DNA from: Plantactinospora mayteni | GTDB taxonomy: Bacteria > Actinomycetota > Actinomycetes > Mycobacteriales > Micromonosporaceae | Direction of reading: 5' to 3' | NCBI RefSeq assembly: GCF_016862935.1 | Contig: NZ_BONX01000072.1 | Coordinates: 1 to 53,032 of the forward strand | Length of the DNA: 53,032 nucleotides | Part shown: one piece after another, positions 16,632 to 24,836 of the stretch | How positions within the stretch are numbered: position 1 is the first letter of the stretch | Layout of the letters: each line of letters starts with the position of its first letter | Made by a program: the position numbers and the translations under genes | Notes under the pieces: generated by a model | Told to the model about the DNA's origin: nothing | The model's database searches: none | What the model saw: the letters and a program-made list of their open reading frames with translations, nothing else

Positions 16632-19265
16632 CTACACAACGTCACCTTCGCGTTGTCTCGAATGGCTTAGTGAGCTGCGGAGATTGTCGACCGCCGGGGT
16701 CAGGCGTGCGCGCTCGTCATCGTCGGCGGCGATGGTCTCGAGCAGAAAGGTCATCAGCCGGGTGAGTGCGGGTGCCGGTTCGGCGTGCGGGTGCCGGGCG
16801 CGGGTGAATTTGTCGAGCGCGGGCTTCGTCGATCCGGTCGGAGTGTCGAGGGCTTGGGCGCACCGGGCGATCCCCATCAGGGTCCAGGCGGCGAAGTCCC
16901 GGTCGTTAAGCCCGGTGCGGAGGTCAGCTTGGTCGACGAGGTCGGCGAACAGATCTCGGGCCGCGCTCGGTCCCTTGGCACGCCGGACGGCGACACCCTG
17001 GAGGGCCAGGACGATTAGCGCGTCGGTGCCGCTGTACCGCCGGGCCATCGTGGCCTCGCGGGCAGCGTGGTCGAACCGGCCCTCGTGCATCCGAACCACG
17101 CTGAGGGTCGAGCGGGCCTGGAGGGCTACGACTGAGTCGTGGGCGGGAAGGGCCAGCGAAACCGCCTCGCGTGCGAGTCGTTTCGCCTGGTCGTAGTGCC
17201 CCTGAGCCAGTCGCAGGTCTGCCTGTACGTCCAGATAGGCTGCCCGCAGAGACCCAACTTCCTCGGTTTCGTCGCGGACGGCATCGAGCAGCGCCTCGGC
17301 TTCCCGGAACTGCTCGGTCTCGACGTGCAGGCGTGCCAGCCGCAACTCGAGCGGGATCCGGCGACCGGGATGCGGCCCTGCGGCGCGCAGCGCCTGGGCC
17401 AGGTACTGCCGCGCGAGGGTGTACTGGCCGTCGCGTCGGTGGCACCGGGCCATCCCAGCGAGCGATCCAGCACGCACCACCGGATCCTCCGGCGCCATCT
17501 TGAGTGCCTTCTCAAAGTCGGTGAACGCGTCCCCCACGTTCCCCTGTGCCCACTTCAGGCCGGCGAGATTTACCAGGATCCTGGCTCGCCAGACCGGATT
17601 GTCGTCACCGGCGCGTGTCAAAGCGGTCTGGAAAAATTCCGTCGCGCGCCCGAAGTGGCCGCTGGCGTGGTGCAGGTAGCCGAGCACGTTGTAGTTGGCC
17701 GATTGTTCGGTATCCCCAATCTGATCTGCGACGACCCGCCGTGGCCTCCGAAACAGCATAAGGGGATTACCGTCTGCGGACGTGGCTTCGATATCCTCGA
17801 TCGACCGGAAGGCCCCGTCTGCCCGTTCGGCACGCAGCCAGGCGTCGACCTCGGCCAGGTACGACTGCGGATTGGCCCAGTCACAATGGCGGTCGGCCTG
17901 GCGTCGCGCCCGCAACAGCCAGGCGGCGTCGATCAGCAGCCGCCGATCAGCCGCGATGCCCTCCCGATCGATCTTTTCTCGCCAGATCAGCACCTGGCCT
18001 GCCTCGGCCGGTCCGAGAAAGAAGGTCTGCTGGTAGCGGTCGGCGTGGATAGCGTGTCGACTCAGCCCGACCAACTCGTCGCGGACGACGTCCAACCTGA
18101 GCTCGTAGCCGCGTGGGCGGAACTTGTTGACCAATGCCCGGACCATCGCGGCGTCGACCGGCGTAGCGAACGAGGCGACGGCTCGGTAAATGTCCCGACG
18201 GTCGGAGTCGAACGCTGCAGTCATCCGACTCCGCAGACGGTCACCGACACCGTCCACGCCGGTCCGGGCAGCCCAGCGGTGCACTTCGCCGGCCAGGGCG
18301 AGCGGCGTCGTGTCCCGGTCCGATTCCAGGACCGAGTCGAACAGCTGGGCGAGGCGCGGTCTGCCGCCGAGATCCCTACGGACCTCATCAAGCCGGCGGT
18401 CGTCGAGCGATGACAGCAGCCCGCTGCGGCCACCCGCGCTCCGCTCGACGAACTTGCGGAAGAAATCAAGCGGTAGGCCGTCCACCGCGATCCTGCAGGC
18501 CGAGTCGGCCCAGGTCCCGCCGGCCCCCGCCACTGGCAATACTTCGGAGATCACCACGACCTTGATACCGTGCCGCGGACCAGTGGCAATCAAGTCGAGG
18601 GCCTCGTCGAGGGCGAGGTCGGTCAGCTTGTGGTCGTCATCGAGTAATCGTTCGACCGAGTCAAGCACGATGACGTGCCGCTTCTTCGTCCGGCCACGCA
18701 GAATGGCCTCCAGTTGCCCGAGTGGCGAACTGTCCAGTGGTAGATCCCTCCCGACGTCCACCCCACCCAAGTTCAGGGCGTGCACCAGGGTGTCCACGGT
18801 CGGAGAGAACGCCGGTGTCACCAGATACCAATCGTGGTCGATCTTTGCGTCGGCGAGGACACGCCCAACAAGCTCGGTCTTGCCGACTCCGGCCGGGCCA
18901 TGCACCACGATCAACCGCGACCGCAGGTCACCCAAAGCCCACCGGAACCGGAACCGCTCGCCGCGACGATCCACGAAAAACCCGAACACCTGCCGCGCCT
19001 GCTCAGCCACCGTCGAGGTAGACCCGGTCACCCGACCGTCCTGGCGGCGCTGTGAGAACGCCACCCGCAGGGCAGCGATCCCGACCAGCAACGACAAGAC
19101 GCTGGCGAACTTGTCACTGCGGTCGAGCGCCCGCAGTAGCCAGTTGTCCTGCTCGTCGCTAATCAGACTCCACCATCGGGGCACGTCACCGACCATCAGT
19201 ACCATGCCCGAGGCGAGCGCCATCGCCCCTACCCAGAGTGATCGGGATCTGACTAGACGCACCAT
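16632..19265 (-). CDS. Membrane-anchored STAND NTPase with TPR repeats
   Basis: This 877-residue protein begins with two hydrophobic segments (about residues 10-28 and 53-70), predicting a hairpin anchor. An NTPase module follows, with Walker A GPAGVGKT (123-130) and Walker B HVIVLDSVERLL (about 197-208), then a winged-helix-like region and a long C-terminal array of TPR helices (for example YNVLGYLHHASGHFGRATEF and ARILVNLAGLKWAQGNVGDA). This layout is that of STAND/NLR-like signalling ATPases, where the TPRs sense a ligand and the N-terminus is the effector; here the effector would be the membrane segment. The start ATG lacks a close Shine-Dalgarno sequence. A 95-aa gene lies 71 bases upstream on the same strand. 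The ligand is unknown; a defence role is inferred from domain type and location. Confidence 0.75.
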   Translation of the reverse strand: MVRLVRSRSLWVGAMALASGMVLMVGDVPRWWSLISDEQDNWLLRALDRSDKFASVLSLLVGIAALRVAFSQRRQDGRVTGSTSTVAEQARQVFGFFVDRRGERFRFRWALGDLRSRLIVVHGPAGVGKTELVGRVLADAKIDHDWYLVTPAFSPTVDTLVHALNLGGVDVGRDLPLDSSPLGQLEAILRGRTKKRHVIVLDSVERLLDDDHKLTDLALDEALDLIATGPRHGIKVVVISEVLPVAGAGGTWADSACRIAVDGLPLDFFRKFVERSAGGRSGLLSSLDDRRLDEVRRDLGGRPRLAQLFDSVLESDRDTTPLALAGEVHRWAARTGVDGVGDRLRSRMTAAFDSDRRDIYRAVASFATPVDAAMVRALVNKFRPRGYELRLDVVRDELVGLSRHAIHADRYQQTFFLGPAEAGQVLIWREKIDREGIAADRRLLIDAAWLLRARRQADRHCDWANPQSYLAEVDAWLRAERADGAFRSIEDIEATSADGNPLMLFRRPRRVVADQIGDTEQSANYNVLGYLHHASGHFGRATEFFQTALTRAGDDNPVWRARILVNLAGLKWAQGNVGDAFTDFEKALKMAPEDPVVRAGSLAGMARCHRRDGQYTLARQYLAQALRAAGPHPGRRIPLELRLARLHVETEQFREAEALLDAVRDETEEVGSLRAAYLDVQADLRLAQGHYDQAKRLAREAVSLALPAHDSVVALQARSTLSVVRMHEGRFDHAAREATMARRYSGTDALIVLALQGVAVRRAKGPSAARDLFADLVDQADLRTGLNDRDFAAWTLMGIARCAQALDTPTGSTKPALDKFTRARHPHAEPAPALTRLMTFLLETIAADDDERARLTPAVDNLRSSLSHSRQREGDVV

Positions 19266-19336
19266 AGTGTCATCATGAGGGTCTGGATCGCCACCGGAAC
19301 TCCTCCTATGCGCCGGAAATCCGCTGGACGCCGTCG

Positions 19337-19624
19337 CTACGAGAGGTGACCGGCGCGCAGGGCGGCCATGACCACCCGGACGTCTAGGAGCGACGGCGCG
19401 GCCCGGGGATACCTCAGGACCGCGACCTCGTCGAAAACCCGCTGGTCAAAGTCCGCGTCCGACAGGTGCTGCCAGTCTGTGTGCTGCTGGGCGACGGCCA
19501 GGATGTCGTCCCGTTCCTGCGGGGCGACCCGGATATGGAGCATCTTGGCCTGCCTGACGATCTCCCGGTCCTCCTCGGTGATCGGGAGAAACGACCCGAG
19601 CCCGAGTTCATTGTCGACGACCAT
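19337..19624 (-). CDS. Small protein preceding the STAND ATPase
   Basis: This is a 95-residue, acidic, soluble protein, mostly helical with a central HIRVAPQERDDILAVA segment. No known domain was recognised. It is encoded 71 bases upstream of the membrane STAND ATPase on the same strand, so it is likely cotranscribed with it and could be a regulator or effector-associated partner. The ribosome binding site is weak. It faces away from the response-regulator gene at 19730, with about 100 bases of shared promoter region. Confidence 0.55.
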   Translation of the reverse strand: MVVDNELGLGSFLPITEEDREIVRQAKMLHIRVAPQERDDILAVAQQHTDWQHLSDADFDQRVFDEVAVLRYPRAAPSLLDVRVVMAALRAGHLS

Positions 19625-19729
19625 ACTTCGACGCTAGGACTGACTGGCCGGGCAGTTCCATGACATGAATCCGGCGGGCTCCCGCCGCGTTCGCGCCGGT
19701 ATCGCGCCTTGCTCCTTACCCTCGTCGCC

Positions 19730-20338
19730 ATGGATCTCGCGGTGATCGACCCTCTGCCGATGTACCGGCACGGGGTCATCGCCGTGCTCTCTGCAGCCGG
19801 ATACCAGGTCGGCATTCCGGCGGATCCTCTGAAGTGGGCGCGTCAGAGTGATGGCGGCCTGATGCTGCTGACACTGGCCACCGCGACGGACTGGAACCTG
19901 CTCGATCGACTACGGCAGGAAGCTCCGCAGCAGCGCGTTATCGCAGTGCTGAGCGAGGAGGCGGCAGGCCTGGGCGCGCGGGCGGTACGTGCCGGAGCAC
20001 GGTCGGTACTACCCCGCGAGGTCACCGCGGCTGCCCTCCGACGTACCGTGGAGGCGACGATTGATGGGCAAACGGTCCTGCCCGCTGCAGTGGCCGCCGC
20101 TCTCACGGGTACGGAGACTGAGCCCATAGTCACGGCGGATCAGCTGGCCTGGCTACGCCACCTCGCGGCCGGAATGACGGTCGCCGAACTGGCCCGATTG
20201 GCCGGCTATTCCGAGCGCGCGATGTTCCGCCTATTGCAAAGCCTGTACCGACGGCTCGGCGCCCGCACACGGATCGAGGCGATCGTCCGCGCCCAGGAAC
20301 GAGGGTGGTTGCTCCCCAGTGGGCCTGACCCGGTTTGA
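19730..20338 (+). CDS. Atypical NarL/LuxR-type response regulator
   Basis: This 202-residue protein starts with a receiver-like fold (MDLAVIDPLPMYRHGVIAVL) and ends with a LuxR/NarL HTH (VTADQLAWLRHLAAGMTVAE, then YSERAMFRLLQSLYRRLG). The position where a phospho-accepting Asp is expected reads GLMLLTLATATDW, with no Asp at the strand end, so it is probably a pseudo-receiver not controlled by phosphorylation. No histidine kinase is adjacent. It likely acts as a DNA-binding transcription factor, divergent from the small STAND-associated gene. The ATG at 19730 fits the domain boundary; a start seven codons upstream is possible. Confidence 0.75.
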   Translation: MDLAVIDPLPMYRHGVIAVLSAAGYQVGIPADPLKWARQSDGGLMLLTLATATDWNLLDRLRQEAPQQRVIAVLSEEAAGLGARAVRAGARSVLPREVTAAALRRTVEATIDGQTVLPAAVAAALTGTETEPIVTADQLAWLRHLAAGMTVAELARLAGYSERAMFRLLQSLYRRLGARTRIEAIVRAQERGWLLPSGPDPV

Positions 20339-20388
20339 CGGACATCCGAGATCAGGGGGCTGTGGGCCCTCGGGAGGATGTTCATCAT

Positions 20389-20505
20389 GGAAGGCATGGG
20401 GAAGAAGCCGCGCCGCCGCGTCGGGCGTTTACGCCGGGGTTCAAGGCGGAAATCGTTGAGGTGTGCCGGCGGGGTGACTGCACGATTGGTCAGTTAGCGG
20501 TATTG
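20389..20505 (+). pseudogene. IS3-family OrfA remnant
   Basis: The sequence reads FTPGFKAEIVEVCRRGDCTI, then GQLA, in one frame; this is the HTH start of IS3-family OrfA transposases. The preceding start region (MEGMGKKPRRR) is in a different frame, so a frameshift separates them, and homology ends after GQLA. It is non-functional. Confidence 0.65.
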
Positions 20506-21002
20506 GCGCTTGGCCGGTTGCCTCGCCGCGCACTGTCGCGGGCAGGCGTGGTGCCAGTGGGGTGATCGATCGAGCCCGCTGCTCTTCGTCTGGCTCCAAT
20601 CGGGCGAACTGCACCAGCCGGCGCAACGCCCTCTGGTCCTCGGCGGGCGGCCGCCTCGGCGGCGCGCCGGCGTTGGCTCCTTCCCGGCGTAAGTGGTAGG
20701 CAGCTCAGCTGCCGGCGCCGGCGGTCGTGGTCCGGGTCGGCCGGATCGAGCTCCCCGGAGCTGGCCTCGGGATGACCTCCACGATGGCCGGGCCTGGTGG
20801 TAGCCGTTGCTCGCTCGGGACGTACGCGGCACCCTCGGCAAGAAGCGACTCGACGGCGCGCGACGTCATATCGGTATGATTGTGCCAGGACACCCGCCTG
20901 CAGCGCGTTGCGCTGGTCCGGTCCGAACAGCGCGCTCACCAACAGCGCGTCGGTCTGTCCTGGTGGCGCTGGACCGAGACCACCCCATTCGTTGGCCCTG
21001 AG
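20506..21002. other. Degenerate DNA, possible gene remnant on the minus strand
   Basis: No intact gene is seen. On the minus strand two overlapping frames look like pieces of one protein joined by a frameshift: SALFGPDQRNALQAGV in one frame, and MTSRAVESLLAEGAAYVPSE with GPAIVEVIPRPAPGSSIRP in another (20705-20893). I do not recognise the family. The block lies downstream of the CBASS effector gene. Confidence 0.35.
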
Positions 21003-22484
21003 TTATGCGTCGACCTCGAATGCCGGGACATACCCGTGCCCGGCGCCGAGGTCTTCATAGATCTTTGTCGGGGCGACTCTGTTCCAGCGGTGTCCGAGGA
21101 GCAGTGCGAGGCCGCCCGGTCCGGCGAGGAAGAGGTGGACGCGACTGGCGGGTTTGCGTTCTAGGTCTTGGCGGATGGCGTTACGTAGTGCCTGGGCGTA
21201 GGCGACGGCCTCGCCAGGGCCGGCGACGGACTGGTCGTGGGCGCCGTCGGCGGGTAGGAGGGTGAGGATTCTGTCGATCGGGAGGTCCGCGTCGGTGACG
21301 TATCGGGTGACTGCGGTCGTGGGGTCGAGACTCATGCCGATGGCCACGGCCAGTTCTTTGCCGGCGCCGACGATGGTGCTGGCGTTGTTGGGGGCGGGGA
21401 CCGGTAGGTGTTTCGCATTCGATGCCCAGGCGACGCCGTTCTGCAGGTAGGTGATGGTGTTGCCGGTGACCTGGGCGAGGCGGGCGCCGACGGTGAAGAA
21501 GGTGGCCTGGCGCATGAAGCCGCGCAGGACGATATTGGTGTGGCCCTGGGCAGTGAGGGTGTCGACGGCTTGGTCGATGTCGTCGCTCATGGTGGCCCAA
21601 TCCGCCGGGTCGCGGGGTTGGCGTCGCAGCGGTGGCGTGTCGCCGTCATACAGGTCGACCCAGTCGAGGACGACGGCGGCGTCGTCCGGGTGCGGTTCGC
21701 GCTTGATCGCCTGGACGAGAAGTACGGCGCGAGGATCGTCGGCGTGCAGGTCCACTCGCTCCACTTCCTTGCGGATGTCCTCGGGGGTGAGGATCCGCCT
21801 GCCTTCGCGTACCCATTTGTCGATGAGGGCAACACCGCAGTCGAGGGCCTCCTTGTCGGCTAGCAGCCCGTTGGCGAGCATGAGGGCCTGTGCTCGGTCC
21901 TGTTCGCTGCTGACGGTCAGGCCGACCTTGAAGAGGAGGCCGTCGAGCATGGCGAGCACGTCATCGCGGTTGCATTGCAGGTGTGTCGCCCATTCATCGA
22001 CGCGGAGTCCCGCCGGGGTGGTGAGACCTGCGAGGCGTGCCGCCGGGTTGAGGCAGTCGGAGCGTCCGTCAACGAGGCTCAGCAGCGGGTCGGCGGGGTC
22101 GAGCGCCCGGTTGGTGGTCAGTTCCAGGCTCGGTGGGACGTCGTCACGGTGGCGCAGCAGTTTCCAGCTCCCGTGGAACTTTTGCAGCAGCGACTTGCCC
22201 TTCTTCGGCACGTCGGTGAGGTAGGCGTCGTTGATGAGGTCGGCGGTCTTGGCCGCCCACTTCACCTGCGCATGTCGGTGTCGACCGGCGCTGGCGCGCA
22301 GGATGACGTCGTCCACGTTGCCGGCGCCGTTGACTTCGATCTCCAGTTGGTTGTACCCGCTCCCGGCTTGGAGGACGCGCAGAGCGGCTGACCAGGCGAT
22401 GAGGTCCTGGTAGTAGAACCCGGATCGCAAGGCTCCCACCCGGGACAGCGAGCCGGCGGCAGGTTCGGGTTCGGGCGAGGTCAT
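21003..22484 (-). CDS. cap4: CBASS effector Cap4: DUF4297 nuclease fused to SAVED sensor
   Basis: This is a 493-residue protein. The N-terminus is a DUF4297-type PD-(D/E)XK endonuclease: RSGFYYQDLIAWSAALRVL, LEIEVNGAGNVDDVIL (Glu 48/50, Asp 58/59) and HAQVKWA (Gln 73, Lys 75 of the QxK motif). The C-terminus is a SAVED domain, recognisable by HLFLAGPGGLALLLGHR and the final KIYEDLGAG and YVPAFEVDA. In characterised Cap4 proteins SAVED binds a cyclic oligonucleotide and triggers promiscuous dsDNA cleavage, killing the infected cell. The ATG at 22484 overlaps the JAB gene's stop (ATGA) and has GGAGGA seven bases upstream. It is the last gene of the CBASS operon. The signal molecule cannot be read from sequence. 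Confidence 0.9.
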   Translation of the reverse strand: MTSPEPEPAAGSLSRVGALRSGFYYQDLIAWSAALRVLQAGSGYNQLEIEVNGAGNVDDVILRASAGRHRHAQVKWAAKTADLINDAYLTDVPKKGKSLLQKFHGSWKLLRHRDDVPPSLELTTNRALDPADPLLSLVDGRSDCLNPAARLAGLTTPAGLRVDEWATHLQCNRDDVLAMLDGLLFKVGLTVSSEQDRAQALMLANGLLADKEALDCGVALIDKWVREGRRILTPEDIRKEVERVDLHADDPRAVLLVQAIKREPHPDDAAVVLDWVDLYDGDTPPLRRQPRDPADWATMSDDIDQAVDTLTAQGHTNIVLRGFMRQATFFTVGARLAQVTGNTITYLQNGVAWASNAKHLPVPAPNNASTIVGAGKELAVAIGMSLDPTTAVTRYVTDADLPIDRILTLLPADGAHDQSVAGPGEAVAYAQALRNAIRQDLERKPASRVHLFLAGPGGLALLLGHRWNRVAPTKIYEDLGAGHGYVPAFEVDA

Positions 22485-22993
22485 CGGCGGTCCTCCGTTG
22501 AGGTCGGGCATTGGTCGTCGGTGGTCAGGATCAGAGGTACGGCGACCGCCTGGTTACCGAAGCAGGTCCAGGCGTACGCCGCCGGGCGGTCCCACTCCGG
22601 GTTCGCGACGGCGATGATCGCGACGATGGTCTCGAAGCCGAGGTCGGGGTCCGCGAGCAGCCGCGCATACGTGGCAAGATCGCGTTCGCTCGGGACCGGG
22701 GCTGCGGCGAGGTGGGTGTGCCATTCGCCGACCCAGATGCTGCCGTCGTGGGTGAAAGCGTCGTGAGCGAGCTGCTGGGCGTGCCCGAGGTCGCGAAGGA
22801 AGAAGGCGGGCTGCCGCACGGCCGCTGGCCCAGGGCGGCCGGCGACCCGGACTTCCGCCACGCCGTCGTGAAGGTGGCCGAGCAGGATGCCTCCCGTCTC
22901 GTTGCCGTCCTGGGAGCGACCGCACTCCCGGCCGATGACGGCGTGGGCGGCGGCCGTGAGGTGGACTCGCTGGATCGGCGGGTCGGCCGTCAC
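22481..22993 (-). CDS. cap3: CBASS Cap3-like JAB/JAMM isopeptidase
   Basis: This 170-residue protein has an intact JAMM zinc-protease site: Glu 32 in ETGGILLG and the HxH-x7-S-x2-D motif (His 92, His 94, Ser 102, Asp 105) in WHTHLAAAPVPSERD. In type II CBASS, Cap3 removes the CD-NTase from the targets to which Cap2 has joined it, restraining the response. The GTG at 22993 was chosen because it overlaps the E1 stop as GTGA and has GAGGAA upstream; an ATG at 23014 is possible but lacks a Shine-Dalgarno sequence. It overlaps the start of cap4 by four bases. No domain other than JAB is present. Confidence 0.9.
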   Translation of the reverse strand: MTADPPIQRVHLTAAAHAVIGRECGRSQDGNETGGILLGHLHDGVAEVRVAGRPGPAAVRQPAFFLRDLGHAQQLAHDAFTHDGSIWVGEWHTHLAAAPVPSERDLATYARLLADPDLGFETIVAIIAVANPEWDRPAAYAWTCFGNQAVAVPLILTTDDQCPTSTEDRR

Positions 22994-24273
22994 GGTTCCT
23001 CGCAGGTGGGACATCCGGGTACGGGCGGGCGGGCATCCAGCCAGCGCAGTTCTCCTACGCGTGTCAGGTCGAACGGCGGCGGCCAGCCCAGTTGCGGGCG
23101 TAGCGCAAGCAGTCCGTGATCGCCGGGCAGCCGCTGGTCCGGGTGGCCGGCGCGTTCCAGCAGCGTGGCGACGGCGGCCTTGGCCGCGAGTTGACCGACC
23201 AGGTGGAGGTCTGACCCGACCGCAGTCATGGGCCGGTGGCGGGTGCCGTTGCCGTAGCCGGCGTCCAGGGCAGGTTCGGGATCGATCGCTCCGGCATCGG
23301 TGAGTGCCTGTCGTTGGCAGACCAGGCATCCCCGGTCCGGCCACGGCCGTAGCCGCAGGATCTCACCGATACCGCCGTCTTCCAGCACGCAGGCGAGCAC
23401 GGCGTCCAGCCCGGCGCGACGGGCCAGGTGGCTGATGACCCGGCGCGGCGCGACGCCGTCGGCGGTGCACACGACGAGGTCGCTGCGAGCCAGCAGCGGC
23501 CGCACCTTGTCGGCGTCACGGATGACATCGAGGGCGTACGGCTCGATGCTCGTGCCGGGGCGCAGTTGTTCAAGATCGTCCCGCAGGGCGAAAGCCTTCA
23601 TCTTGCCGACCTGCGCCGGGCCGCTAACGTGGCGCACGAGGTTGTGCCACAGCAGGCGGTCCGGGTCGACGAGCAACAACCGGCCCACCCCGTAGTCCGC
23701 GAGGGCGTGCACCGTGGCGCCGCCGATGCTGCCGGCCCCGACTACGGTCACCGTTGCTGCGGCCAGGGCCTCGACCGGCCAATGCGGGGCGAGTTGCACG
23801 TTGCCGACGACCTGCGGCTCGCACGCCACGTCCAGAGGGTTGACGCCGCCGGCGGTCACCTGCCAGGCCGCGAACTCGGCGATCCCGACCCCTGGATGGC
23901 CGGTTTCTGCGTCGGGCGCGTAGGTCAGCGCGATGTAGCCGCCGCCGCCCGGGTGTTTGAATCCGGACGGCACCAGTTCGGCGAACGCGGACACCGGCAG
24001 CGCGCCGTTACGACACCGCGCGTATTCCCAGGCAACGTGCAGGTCGGTGGCCACCCGGTACCAGTAGCCGACCGGGCGGGCGTCTCCGAAGTTGAGGAAG
24101 TGCGTGGGAGGTGTCATCCGCACCGGCGAGATCGATCCCTCCTTCACCGAGATGGCGCACAGGAAGCCTGCGTTCTGAGGGCCGGAGACCTTGAAGGTCG
24201 CGCTACCGTGGCTGCCCGCACTCCTCAGCAATTCGGCGCCCTCGCGCGGGACGATGACCAGGAGCCGACTCAC
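22990..24273 (-). CDS. CBASS E1-like ThiF adenylyltransferase (E1 half of a split Cap2)
   Basis: This 427-residue protein starts at a GTG that overlaps the E2 stop (GTGA). Residues 1-160 form an unassigned N-terminal domain. From about 171 there is a ThiF/E1 Rossmann domain with TVTVVGAGSIGG (GxGxxG at 179-184), LLLVDPDRLLWHNLVRH and VGKMKAFALRDDL. Two CxxC pairs (CLVC at 316-319, CPTC at 421-424) likely bind structural zinc, as in MoeB/ThiF. In type II CBASS this activity adenylates the C-terminus of the CD-NTase and passes it through a thioester to a target Lys. Usually E2 and E1 are one Cap2 polypeptide; here they are separate genes, as in Bil-type operons, but linked to a CD-NTase and SAVED effector. 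Confidence 0.85.
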   Translation of the reverse strand: MSRLLVIVPREGAELLRSAGSHGSATFKVSGPQNAGFLCAISVKEGSISPVRMTPPTHFLNFGDARPVGYWYRVATDLHVAWEYARCRNGALPVSAFAELVPSGFKHPGGGGYIALTYAPDAETGHPGVGIAEFAAWQVTAGGVNPLDVACEPQVVGNVQLAPHWPVEALAAATVTVVGAGSIGGATVHALADYGVGRLLLVDPDRLLWHNLVRHVSGPAQVGKMKAFALRDDLEQLRPGTSIEPYALDVIRDADKVRPLLARSDLVVCTADGVAPRRVISHLARRAGLDAVLACVLEDGGIGEILRLRPWPDRGCLVCQRQALTDAGAIDPEPALDAGYGNGTRHRPMTAVGSDLHLVGQLAAKAAVATLLERAGHPDQRLPGDHGLLALRPQLGWPPPFDLTRVGELRWLDARPPVPGCPTCEEP

Positions 24274-24833
24274 GGGACGCCGTCCGGGTTCGCTTGTTGC
24301 TCAGGGGAACCGCCGGTGCTTTCCGCGGCCACGGCGACCAGGTGATCAGACTGCTCGTCGTCGACGATGCCGCGCAGAGTCATCGCCTCGATCACGCCCG
24401 CCCTCATCAGTGCGTACTCGAGCCGCCAGCCGGCCGCTTTCAGCAGCAGGTCAGTCACGGAGCCGCGGCCGTTCCAGGTCGCATCGTCCTGCAACAGGCA
24501 CAGGCTGCCGTCGCCGTTGACGTGCCACTTGTGATCCGTCCGCTCGGCGATACCGGGTTCCGGATCCTGCGGGTAGATCAACGGAGCGACCATCGGGTAG
24601 GCGTGCCCGTACACGAGGGCAACCTCCAGACCCTCCTCGCCGACCAGCGTCCGTAGGCCGGCTGGCTCCGGCCGGTCGAACGGCCACCGAGGCAGCCGCC
24701 CAATCCATCCGCCCGCGCCTTGACCAACCCACTGCAATCCGGGAAACCGTTCGCCGACCTCGGCCTGGTCACGGGCGAGCCGGCGCGGCTCGCACTGCCA
24801 CCAGGTCACCGCGTCGCCGTCGTCAGATGTCAT
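24270..24833 (-). CDS. CBASS E2-like conjugation protein (E2 half of a split Cap2)
   Basis: This 187-residue protein carries the bacterial E2-like pattern: YPMVAPLIYPQDPEP, then His 101/His 104 in DHKWHVNGDGSLCLL with the predicted catalytic Cys 112, then TWNGRGSVTDLLLKAAGW. Its role would be thioester transfer of the activated CD-NTase onto targets. The ATG at 24833 lies three bases after the CD-NTase stop, and its own stop overlaps the E1 start. Its separation from E1 is the notable point. No ubiquitin-like protein gene is nearby, so the CD-NTase C-terminus is the expected substrate. Confidence 0.85.
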   Translation of the reverse strand: MTSDDGDAVTWWQCEPRRLARDQAEVGERFPGLQWVGQGAGGWIGRLPRWPFDRPEPAGLRTLVGEEGLEVALVYGHAYPMVAPLIYPQDPEPGIAERTDHKWHVNGDGSLCLLQDDATWNGRGSVTDLLLKAAGWRLEYALMRAGVIEAMTLRGIVDDEQSDHLVAVAAESTGGSPEQQANPDGVP

Positions 24834-24836
24834 CGC

